NCBI GenBank assembly: GCA_016802295.1
Contig: JAESIW010000020.1
Span: forward strand, 1,524,806 to 1,559,900
DNA from: Brachionus rotundiformis
Lineage: Eukaryota > Rotifera > Eurotatoria > Ploima > Brachionidae
Length of the DNA stretch: 35,095 nt
Direction: 5' to 3'
The translations under genes and the position numbers were made by a program. The notes under the pieces are model-generated. The model was not told the DNA's origin. It saw only the letters and a program-made list of their open reading frames with translations, and did no database searches. This document shows positions 22,075 through 32,427 of this stretch, piece after piece. Numbering within the stretch: position 1 is the first letter of the stretch; the number at the start of each line of letters is the position of its first letter.

Positions 22075-23824
22075 TTTTTTATATAAAAAAATTTGAAAAA
22101 ATTAAATTTATAATTTATTTGTTACAACATGACACATTTTATATCTAAAAAAAAATAAAATTTTCTTTGTAAAAGATAATATTTCAAGCATTTGGTTTTT
22201 ATTAACTTAGCCGCGAACTACTAGTCATAAATATATACCACTTTAGCGAAACTATTTTTTATTATCTTACGAAAATGTGGTACAAGCCTATTTTTCCAAG
22301 ATAATCCTCTATTTGTTTTGGAAATTTAATTTAAAGATTTTCTCATTTAATATTTATTTTTACATGTTTTTAATCTACATTCATGTTACGCAAGATAGTT
22401 TACATACATATCCGTATTCATTTTCTAATTAAAATCTGTTTAGAAATAAAATAATTGCTGAAATTTGATCATAAAAATATCACATTTTTTTAGACATGAG
22501 TAAATTAAACAAATAAAATTAAGTATTTATATTTTAATATTCTTATATTTCGGCTTTTATCATAAAATTATGTGATTATTAATAAAAAAACCTTTCATTT
22601 TTTTCAATTTTTATGCTCTAAATTGTCTAATTAAAATTTCTAATATAAAAAAAAGACATTTTTTATCCTCATTTAACTATGTGATCATTTAGTCTATGAT
22701 TTTATCTGTCTATTTTTAAGATAATAAAAAAAGAGGTTGAAGCTAAGGCTGACATTCAAATTTTCCTAAATCCAAATTCTCATAATTATTTAAAAAAATC
22801 AAAAACTTGGGCGGTCTTTTAAGAATTATATTATCATTTATTATGGATACGCAATAAGAAAATATATATTTAATGTCAAACTTATTATTTACTAGCACTA
22901 GATCTAATAAGTTTTCAAACCTAATTTAAGTGCTTGTGTGGAGCATTTAAAAACTTGTCTGACAATTTTTTGCCAACTTTTAATTAAACTAAATATCTTG
23001 AATAGATTTACCAATTAGTAAATAAAAATCAAAAAATTTGTCATTTTAAATTTTTGATGATTTAAAATTAAAAAAATATGTATAAAATTTTTTTCCACTA
23101 ATTAGTGATACTAAAATAGAATTTTGATTTTGACACCAGACCTAAGAGGTTTTAATTAGGAATTATAAAAAGTAAATTTTTTGGTAAAGCTTATATTTTA
23201 CCATGAGAAAATAGATTAATTAAGAATATTTTTAATTCTTATGTTTTAGAGAACAAATAAACAATTTAGAGATGTTACGTAAGATGAGCATAAGTTGATA
23301 TACTTTAGTTTTACCTTAATTTTAAAATAAAAAAAAGAACTTAATAATAGAAAACATAATTTAAAAGAAAAATACGACTTGGCTTTGAATTATTTCTTTG
23401 TTTGGACTAAAAGATCAACTTTTTTTCGAAAAAAAATCTCTAAAGGCTTCTAAACTGAATAGGTTTTAGTGCAAAAATATTAATTAGTTACGTAAGGAAA
23501 ATTCATAATTTGTGAAAAATTTAAAATTATAACAAGAAATTGAATTAAAATAAGATTTCCGAGACCAACTAGTTAAGTTAGAGTCTAATGAATATAGAAA
23601 AACGCAAGCTATCCAAAACATATTTGACCAAGGTGGCATTCGTTGTATCTTAGTCTAGTTAAACGTATTTGCCAACAAATTAAATAACGCTTTGAGTATT
23701 TAATCCCAAGCAAGCTTAAACAAAAATCTAAAAATAAATAACATTTAAATATTTATTTTATTAGTTTATTATTAACCAAAAGCAACAGATAAACACCGGG
23801 ACTAATTGATTTAAAAGTGATACT
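22075..23824. other. AT-rich intergenic sequence
   Basis: 1.75 kb between the BCR/ABR-type gene start and the HPS4 stop. No exon, RNA gene or repeat was recognised. The promoter of the minus-strand gene at 22074 should lie at its left end. Confidence 0.4.
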
Positions 23825-26800
23825 TTATTCAATTTTGGTTTGAATACATTTGATTAGTACATCGCCAAAATTCAGATTCGATTCAGAAGAATCGATCGAA
23901 ACATTGGCGTCAACAAACTCGAAATCTTTTTTATCTTTAGTGGATTTGTTGCTGCTCAATAGCGATTCATTCAGGTCATTTTCTTGCAGTGTATAGCTCA
24001 ATTTGGTCGCTATGGTTTGTTTTGAATATGTGTATGTATTCGATTTTTTACTTTTAAATTAGAAAAAAAAATTCAAATTAGTGATCATTAGTCTTGTTAT
24101 ATTTGGATATAAAGATTTTATTTGGTTGACAAGTATCAACAATTGAAGCTAAATGACCTCGTTAAGAAGACATGTTATTACTTTAGATTTAAAAAAGGCT
24201 TCATGTGTCGAATTGATATAAATAGAAAAAATAAAATATAACAAATCAATAAAAATATTTTAATTAATTTAATTTAAAATTAAAAAAAAGATAACTTTTA
24301 ATTTTTTTTAATAAAAATATTAATTTTATTTAATAAAGAACTGCATGATAGACTATTATGGACTATTATTAGGAAATAAGCGCTTTTAAGCGAATTTTTG
24401 AGTTGAATAATATCCTCTTAAACTATTTGAAGTAACGATTATATGGGCTTTTAACTATTTTGAGATAAAAGTGCACTTAATTTATACTTTTAAATTATTA
24501 TTTTTTCTTAATAAATACATATTCGTAATAAAAAAACTAAGGTTTCGTGAGTAAACGATCCTTTTGAAATTATATATTTAAAGATATTTTGGTTCTGTAT
24601 GTACTCACTTTATGTCCATGCTGGAAAGTTCAGGCATTGCTTTAAACAATTCGTGGTAAAAGCTAGCATTGGAAACTATCGATTTTGGAACTGAATCCCA
24701 TTTCTCGCATGTGGAACTTTTTATCATTTGATTACGATTGATTACGCATGAATAAATTAAGTTATTGTTGTCGTTTATCGAATTTTTGGGTATTGGATCA
24801 GGCTTTTGGTGAATTAAATCCAATTCAAGGTCACTAAAGATGTTCAGCAATTTCATCCACTTAAAAATTCATAAAACTTTGAGCAAACAAATTTGTTTAG
24901 TTAGATTAAAAAGGCTTTGTTTAGTTTGTCAATAAACTAATTTTGATTTTTGATAAAATAATGGTAAATAAGAGGCAAATAGGGAGAAAAAATATTTTAT
25001 TATAGATAACCAAGTTTGGTTGTGTATCTTGAATCGGATCATGAATTTCTCTACTTATCGCTTAAATGTATGCCTTATGGATGAATGAATAAACAATAAA
25101 ATATGTCAGATTTAATTAATATTTGAGCTTGATTAACGACATTGTTGTTAGATACCTAGTGAGATGAATTTAAATTTCAATTGGATTTTAAAATCGCCTA
25201 AACGGATTTAAAACCCATTTTAAAAGATTTTATCAAGTTTTCTTAATTTTATTTTATGTGCTTGGCTTCAGTAAGATTTTAAATATCTTAAATTAAAAAT
25301 CTTGAAAAAAAATAAACTTTAATTGTTTGTGCTAATAAGAGACTTGAAATTAAATGAATTAGAAATTTAAATAAATTGGTCATTTAAATTGCTTTTGGTT
25401 TTTTAACCAAGAGTTCTCGAAAACCTAGAAATAAAGTAATTATTCTATTTAAATTTGTCGAAAATTGTTTCAAATATTCTCTTCTTTATTCAAAGGAATC
25501 TAATAAAAATTAACAAAACAATATTAATCTTTTATAAGAGTTTTATGATAAATCTATTTGTTTATTTGAGAATAGATAATTTTCTAAAAGTATCTTATTA
25601 AAATTAAACTAAAGTATGTTTTAAAACAAAAAATAAATAGAAGAAGTTTATTTAGAAACAAAGAAATCAAAATTATTCCTTATTTAATTTTTTTCGAAAT
25701 GTTATTTGATTTAAAAAAATAAATAATTAACTTACAACATTATTTACAATGAAATCTTTTTTGTAATTATCTGAATCTGTGTTTAAACACAGCAATATTA
25801 AGTTTAGCTTAGAATTTCGTTGAATGTAAAGCACAATCTCTTGATCCATGTCATCATCGAAAAATTCATTAGATAAATCATTTGAATTATCCAGATTCAA
25901 CTGAGTCAGTGATATTTTTGAGTGGAATCGAGTTGACTTTGGCAAAACATCCATCACTAAATCATAATCTGAATTCTTAGTGTCAACTTCTTCAGCTGAA
26001 TTATCATTTAAGTTTTCGGTCTGTGGTTCAACTGGCTCTTTGATAAGCTGGCTAATCCAGCGCTTGGGTAAATGCACCTTGACCACATGGCACCTTGACG
26101 GAATATCCATAGAGTCATTTACTTGCTCACATTGTTCAATCAGCTTTAATTTAAAAATTAACAATCAATTAAAATCTGGGCCACAGCTCTGATTTATTGC
26201 TGAATCTAATCATTTATGATCTTAATAAATCTGGCTAAAATTAAGCGATTGAAATAAATCATTTACATTTGTTTGCTCGTTAGTCAAAAAATAAAGTAAA
26301 TTTATTATCAAATGAGCTTTTATTCCTGTAGATAAGACTCTAATTTTAAAAAAGTTAGTAATTTTCGAAACTAGGAAAAAAAATATTAATTTAAATTTTT
26401 TTTAGATAAAAGGTTTTTAGCTTTGTCACCCACTGAAATGAAAAATAAAATATTAAAGCATATTTACCTATCGTTATAGAATAATAGACTTGCAAATGCA
26501 TTCAGTTGTTTTGTTGAGTAATTCATCAAATTATTGCATTTAGATTCGATTTTTACCTTTTTTTTAAAAAAAAAAAAAATTAATAATTTATTTTTAATTT
26601 TCTAAATTTTAAATTTTGAAACTATTTTTATTTTGCTCTTTTCACAAGGTCTTTGTTATTATTTAAGAATTATTTTGAAATTTTTTAATTTTTAAAGGGT
26701 CATGTTCCATTTTTTCTCATAATTTATGCGGTCATACAAAATTAAAAACTAACAAATCATTTAAATATTTAAATATTATTTTTGTTGTTGTTATTGGCAC

Positions 26801-28441
26801 ACAATTAATGAGAATAATACTTTATATATTTATGAAAATTAAATTTTTTTGGTAGCGATAAAATTTTTAAAAAAATTATCAATAAATATTTAATAAAAGC
26901 ATCTTATTTTCTTTCCTTTTCTCCAAAGCAAATCAATGATTAACTCTATTTTCATGTGATTTCATGTGTCTTTAAATATTAGATCTTATTCATCGCCTTT
27001 TAATTAACGAAATTAATAAAACAAGAACAAATTAACGATTTTTAAGTTCCAAGTCTAGGCTTCAATTTAATCAAAATTGAGAACCAAAATAATCTAATTT
27101 ATACATTACTTGTTTACTTTTGGATTCAAGGGAATAGTATGAATCGAAAGCTATGTTCTTTGAATTGAAAAAAGACTGGCAGCAAATACTGGTTATTTTA
27201 TCTATTTTTTGCTTGAATTTATTATAGTTATCTTCATCTGTCTATTTAAAAAAAAAATATATGAAAAAATTGATTGAAGAAATAATTACATTAAGATTAA
27301 TTTTCTTCTATTCAAAAGCAAAATTAAAATGAAAAAAATCAATAAAAATAAGTTGAAATAGTAAATTTTAAACAAAGAGTTAAGCAATTAGCAGTAATTT
27401 CGAGAACAAATTACCCGGTCTATGACTGAAATAGGCCCCAAAATCATTCTAATTAAGTTAAATAAGATAGTCAACTTCTTCTCTAATAACAACTCATTAT
27501 TCAGTGTCACCTGATCGGTAGCAATGCCCTTTTAATTTTTTGTTTAAATAAAATAAAATTAATTTTTTTTTTCAAATTAGTCAGTTATGTTTTGTAATTA
27601 ATTACCATTAAGAACTGTTGACTAAGTGGCCTCATACAAAAAATTAGCTTATCTAGGCTAAATTGGTCCACATTAGAAGCTGGCACTAGACCTTTGAAAA
27701 AATCTATGGCTCCAATTAATTGACCCAGTAAGAAAACATACTTTTTAAAAAAAATTAATAAAATTTAAATGATTATAATTGCTTAAAAAGTGATTTTAAA
27801 AATTTCGACAGCCTTTACTAAATTAGCTAATTAAAAGTTAAATTTACTTGATATAAAAAAAATTAGAGAAAGAGAGAGAGAGTGTGTGTGTGTGTGTGTT
27901 TTTTCTTTATTTAGTCTTACCTTTATTTGAAATCTTATATTATCTGGGAGTAAATTGGTTAATCTTTAATTACGGCAGCTAAAGAAAGATTTTTGTTAAA
28001 TTAAACTTAGACACATGTTACCATACTATTCAAATAACATCAGCAATAAACTTTCAAGATAGAAAACAAATTTATAATTTACGTATGTGAAAATTATTTA
28101 ATACGAAGTTAAATAAAGACTTGGTGGGAATCGAACAAAATCATCGATCTCAGAAGCTAAATGGTATATGGTACTGTTAAAATCAATGTTCAAAATGATA
28201 AGAACGGAAAACTGCATTATCTGTTCAAATATTTAGAGATTAGCTTAAATTATTAGGCTTATTTTGGCGGCTTAAGCCTTTCTAGACCAAAACCAATTTT
28301 TAAATAATTTTCACTATCAGATTAATAAAATTTATTTACTGATTCTTTTTTCTCGCAGGGGTAAAAACTAATAATGGCGTCACCAAAAAAGTCTCTGTCA
28401 CTTTTCATGTACTTGTTATCGTATATAAACACAAAAAACAT
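23825..28441 (-). CDS. HPS4: HPS4-like BLOC-3 subunit, 9 exons, 509 aa
   Basis: HPS4 pairs with HPS1 to form BLOC-3, the exchange factor for Rab32/Rab38 in lysosome-related organelle traffic. Exons on the minus strand: 28441-28340, 27740-27606, 27528-27415, 27241-27110, 26556-26468, 26339-26267, 26143-25736, 24859-24609, 24050-23825; all phases agree. The N-terminus FFVFIYDNKYMKSD, then FGDAIISFYPCEKKES joined to YVFLLGQLIGAIDFF, matches the longin domain of the HPS4/CCZ1/INTU group; a second block, LNAFASLLFYNDRVLSTGIK, matches the HPS4 region LxxCxxILYKGLIVST. The C-terminal part has IVLYIQRNSKLNLILLCL, then FSDLELDLIH, which parallels the HPS4 C-terminal longin-like domain (LYTHCVKGLVLSLL). 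It is shorter than human HPS4 because the disordered middle is reduced. A stop codon directly precedes the chosen ATG. The final AATAAA overlaps the stop. CCZ1 or another family member is the alternative. Confidence 0.8.
27865..27899. repeat. (AG)n(TG)n compound microsatellite in HPS4 intron 1
   Basis: AGAGAAAGAGAGAGAGAG passes directly into a (TG)n run of nine units. Confidence 0.9.
28118..28180 (-). pseudogene. Decayed tRNA-like sequence (tRNA-Arg UCU-type) in HPS4 intron 1
   Basis: The minus strand reads TTTAGCTTCTGAGATCGATG, then TTTTGTTCGATTCCCACCAAG. The CTTCTGAGATC block resembles the anticodon arm of tRNA-Arg(UCU), and GTTCGATTCCCACC resembles a B box with the 3' half of the T stem. 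The 5' half of the T stem does not pair and no matching acceptor stem is visible, so this is a pseudogene or part of a tRNA-derived SINE. Confidence 0.4.
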
Positions 28442-28568
28442 TTAAAAAAATTTTCTTAAACTGAAATCTAAAAGAAAATATATTTTTTTGCTATTAATTG
28501 AGTGTGAGAGTCTTTTTTGAAATTTTGTTTTTTAACAAGACAATTTCCGGTATTGAAAAATATTTATG

Positions 28569-28612
28569 GAGCCTGAACCGTGACGATTGACGCTAGACTA
28601 TTTGGCAAAAAG
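28569..28612 (-). repeat. Possible SINE promoter relic with A-box and B-box
   Basis: On the minus strand, TTGCCAAATAGTCTAGCGTC is followed after about nine bases by GGTTCAGGCTCC. The first resembles an A box and the second a B box (GGTTCRANNCC), but the spacing is much shorter than in a tRNA gene. The first part resembles 19139-19160. A deleted tRNA-derived SINE is the likely origin. Confidence 0.3.
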
Positions 28613-30808
28613 GGAGCTAATTTAAAAGAGATGGAAAATATACATTCATTTGACAAAACTTAAATACGACATTTAGACTTATAAAAATATTATGAAAGTT
28701 GGTGAAAAACTATCAAATAATGTTCGAAAAATTCATCTCTTTCTTATTTTAATATTAAAATTTTATTATAAAATCACAATATTAAAACAAAATAGATGAA
28801 AAAAAATGTTGGAAATACGAGAGTATGGAGAAAGTGATTGAATAAGATGAGCTATAGTGGAATTTTAACAACAAGATTTTAAATTATGAATTTTTTGTGA
28901 AAATAAAACTAATGCAAATGTCTTTTTAGTTATGTTTTACCAATCAAAACACCAAATGATCAAAAATGTTTGTTTTTTCTCATTCATTTCGACTCAACTT
29001 AAGTAAGTTCAATTACTTTAAAGCTTTATTATTTATTAATTTAGCAAATATAAATTTAAAAAAAATTGAAATGATAAACTTTATATCATTTAATTGCTGT
29101 TAAATCATTGAAAATAAATGAATGAATTTTTTATTATAATTTATAATTTTGAACATTTTTTCTTTTTTTAAATTTTATTGTTTTGATGATAAAAAGGTAA
29201 TGGGCGAATGACAAATATAAAATTTTCTAGATTGAAAAACGTCAAAAATTAAAATTATAACTGATAAATATTTTCTTATTTTTACTGCTTAAGGGGTTTT
29301 TGCAACTTAATTGATAAATACTCGATTTCTGGGGATAGATTTTTAAGCCTAGAAGGAATTATCGACTAAATATAAGTGCCCCCGTTTTATTCTGTCTAAT
29401 GGTCGATTTTCCAAAATAAACAAACTATTAATTCGATTCCTATTGAAAAGTATTTAATTCAAACGATTTTAATATTTCATTAAGAATCATTAAAAATAAA
29501 TGACTCGAAATATTTGAAGGAATATCTTAAATTAATTTTTTGTTGACCAAGTTATTTTTGAACTAAAAGAAACCTTTAGAAAAAAGAATAATAACAAGAA
29601 TTTTGAATTATTTCTAAACTAGAATCTACTCTTCAAACTGATCCACAAGGATACGGGTCAAAATTATAATATAATAATAAAAAACTTATCTCTTTGTTCA
29701 AAATAATAGTAAATATTAAATATATCATAAAATCCTTTGTAATTTATTCACCTCAAGGTATGCTAGTATTCAAGCTAAGGCTCCAAATTCATCTCAAGGT
29801 AGAAAAGCTCCACCGAATAAAATAAATAAAATATACCTATTATTTTTATTGAAGCCGAAAAAAGAGAATTTAGTCATTTTTATTAACTAATTAAACTATG
29901 AATAGTTTAGGATTGTTTTGTTTTGGTATTTTGTCTAACTTGAAATTCTAGAAACTTTTCAAAACTCTAGAATAAGTCACAATATCATTTTAAAATATAG
30001 TCATTATCTTTAATGTCAATCATTAAATATAACAAAATAATTATAGACAAAAAGACGCAAATGAGATAAAATATGAGCGTTCGCGAACCTTTTTTTGAGC
30101 AAATACACCTTAAAAGTTGAAAATTGTGTCGCTACAATCCAATTAGATGTAATCCATCAAATGTCTTAAGCCCTTGATTGGAACAATGTTTAAAAAAAAG
30201 AAGCTTAATTAATCTAAAGAAAAAAATAGATCAAGAAAAAAAACTTGAAATTTATTAACCCGCTTTTCGAATTAAATTAAAGTCCTCGTTTTTTTTCATA
30301 AGGGTGACATAGATTTATTGATCATTTCTTGCACTCTAAACTGTTTTGTTCGTAGTTGTAGACTTAAAACAAATATAAATTTTGCTCTAATTTAAATTTG
30401 ATATATCTAGTTTTTACAAGTTATTAGATATTTTTTTATTTAAAATTTTAAAACAATTTTTGTTTATCTAAACAAATTTGAACACTATGTATTTTTCGAT
30501 ATTTTAATAATTTTAAACAAATTTTAATTCAACATTAAAAATGAAAAATTAAAATTTATGAATGAATTAGATATATTTTTCTTTGATTTTTTTTATTAGT
30601 CTTTAATCAAAAAATCATAATTGGTCTCTGTCTCTGTTATTATTTCTTTTTGAAAAATACATACAAATATTTTATAAATAAATGTTGAGTTAATTTTAAA
30701 ACAATTAACAATTAATACTCATTTTGAACGTAGACTATAAATTTCTAGAAGAAAAATAGATTTGTAATCAAGTTTTAAAAATTTATAAAAAAACCTGGAA
30801 TAAATAAA
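28613..30808. other. Intergenic region between divergent genes HPS4 and SF3B5
   Basis: About 2.2 kb and AT-rich, with no exon recognised. A slightly GC-richer patch at 29740-29830 has similar segments (CTCAAGGTA ... GCT) twice, but no reading frame persists. The promoters of the two divergent genes should lie at its two ends. Confidence 0.4.
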
Positions 30809-31066
30809 ATGGGTGAAAGGTACAACATACATTCACAGCTCGAGCATCTACAGTCCAAATACATGGGTACTGGTCATAGTGACACAACCAAATGGGAATG
30901 GCTGACTAATCAGCATCGTGATACTTATGCGTCATTTATTGGACACTACGATCTTCTTAACTATTTAGCCATTGCTGAAAATGAAAGCAAAGCTCGGCTT
31001 AGATTTAATTATCTGAAAAAAATGGTTCAACCTTGTGGACCACCGCCCTTTAAGCCAGATGAATAA
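30809..31066 (+). CDS. SF3B5: Splicing factor 3B subunit 5 (SF3b10), 85 aa
   Basis: This small core subunit of the SF3b complex of U2 snRNP packs against SF3B1 and SF3B3 and helps recognise the branch point. The protein starts MGERYNIHSQLEHLQSKYMG and continues with TKWEWLTNQHRDTYAS, LLNYLAIAENESKARLRFN and MVQPCGPPPFKPDE, nearly the same as the animal SF3B5 pattern over its full length. Length agrees with the usual 85-86 residues. It is intronless, as in many animals. Only about 170 bp separates it from SLC25A38 on the same strand. Confidence 0.98.
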   Translation: MGERYNIHSQLEHLQSKYMGTGHSDTTKWEWLTNQHRDTYASFIGHYDLLNYLAIAENESKARLRFNYLKKMVQPCGPPPFKPDE

Positions 31067-31232
31067 ATAAATTAGTTAAAAAATAAACTGACTCTCAAAT
31101 AAACTAACTTGTTAATAAATTTTTTTAAATAAAATTTTCTAAAAAATTAATGTCTAAGGGTTTTAAAGCCCATTTTAATAGAAAGACCATAATTTACCAT
31201 TTAGTTAGCTTTTTTTAGATTTTGATTTAATA

Positions 31233-32144
31233 ATGAGTAATAAAGAAAAATCAAGTTTAAACTATTCTATCTTATCTGGCGCAATCAGTGGATGCCTTTC
31301 TTCAGTTGTCTTTCAACCACTTGAATTTATAAAAACAAAGCTTCAACAGCCGGAATTTTCCCAAAATGCCCGGCTTTCTCTCAAAAACAGGAATATAAAA
31401 CTAATAATCGGATCTACACTTCTTGATCAGAATAATCAAATAAGCTTATTGAACGCTCGTAGATTTTGGACAGGTTTGACTCCCTCTTTGTTGAGAGCGG
31501 TTCCAGGCGCAGCTTTTTACTTTGCTTCAGTTGATTATTTGAAAAATACTTCAATTCTAAGCCATTCGGACTTTGGTGGTCCCAATCAGCTCCTTCATTC
31601 ATTGCTAATCGGAATCTTGTCACGATCTTTTGCTGACGTTGCCACTCATCCCTTAAATCTAGTTAAAACTCGCTATGAAAGTGAGAATTTTAAATATAAG
31701 AGTATTCTTAATGCGTTTGGGTCTATATTTAGGAAGGAAGGCACTCGTGGTTTGTTCAAGGGCCTGATACCAACTTTGGTAAGAGACATATCCTATAGTG
31801 GAACTTATTATCCTCTTTATACAAAAACAAAACTAATTGTGAAACAAAATGAATATTTTTCCAAAGATCAAGAATCTGCTTACTTTGCCATTTGTGCTTT
31901 GATTAGCAGCACTTTTACTTGTGCTTTAACTCAGCCTCCGGACGTAATACGTAGCTACATGCAGCTTAGTTCTAAAGGTGACAAAAATTTTTTGAACACC
32001 GCGGCCGAAATCTACTCGAAACATGGTTTTAAGGGCTTTTTTGCCGGATTTGTTCCACGATCTACCAGAAAAATATTAATGAGTGTTTTTAGCTGGACTT
32101 TATATGAAAAATTATCTTCACGATCCAATAAACAAAAAATTTAA
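31233..32144 (+). CDS. SLC25A38: SLC25A38-type mitochondrial glycine carrier, 303 aa
   Basis: The protein imports glycine across the inner mitochondrial membrane for 5-aminolevulinate (heme) synthesis. Three carrier repeats each hold a Px[D/E]xx[K/R]-type signature: PLEFIKTKLQ (about residue 29), PLNLVKTRYE (about 141) and PPDVIRSYMQ (about 235; Arg in place of Lys). Typical SLC25A38 stretches include FWTGLTPSLLRAVPGAAFYF, RGLFKGLIPTLVRDISYSGT and GFFAGFVPRSTRKILMSVFS followed by W-T-x-Y-E-K. Full length and intronless. The second signature has Asn-Leu where many carriers have an acidic residue, as in SLC25A38 itself, which has a non-acidic residue there. A T-rich TTTTTTTAG ends about 13 bp before the ATG and could be a splice acceptor (cis or trans). 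AATAAA occurs at 32221. Confidence 0.94.
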   Translation: MSNKEKSSLNYSILSGAISGCLSSVVFQPLEFIKTKLQQPEFSQNARLSLKNRNIKLIIGSTLLDQNNQISLLNARRFWTGLTPSLLRAVPGAAFYFASVDYLKNTSILSHSDFGGPNQLLHSLLIGILSRSFADVATHPLNLVKTRYESENFKYKSILNAFGSIFRKEGTRGLFKGLIPTLVRDISYSGTYYPLYTKTKLIVKQNEYFSKDQESAYFAICALISSTFTCALTQPPDVIRSYMQLSSKGDKNFLNTAAEIYSKHGFKGFFAGFVPRSTRKILMSVFSWTLYEKLSSRSNKQKI

Positions 32145-32427
32145 TTTAATTTAACTTAATTGTTTGAATTTGAATTTAGTGAATTTTTTTTTTAGTTTTA
32201 ACCAAAATTCATAAAAATTAAATAAAATAAATTTTTTAGAATTCAAATCAATGAATAGTAACATTTACAATAAATTAACACATCAGCCAAATTTAAATTC
32301 TATCTTGGTAAAAAAATATTTATTTACAAGTTGATTAAATTGAAAGGCTTTATTCTTAGTAACTCGATTAAAGCTGTTATGCAATTTTAAAATATTAAAA
32401 AAAAACAAAAATCCTTATTTGATTTAG

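Noticed and set aside
27920..27979. Exon-like stretch in HPS4 intron 1 (LTNLLPDNIRFQIK with a GTAAGA donor)
   Set aside because: Its phase does not fit exon 1, and joining exon 1 directly to 27740 gives the expected longin spacing between FYP and GQ.
29376..29400. AAGTGCCCCCG stretch similar to the MITE end
   Set aside because: Only about ten bases are similar and no inverted partner is present.
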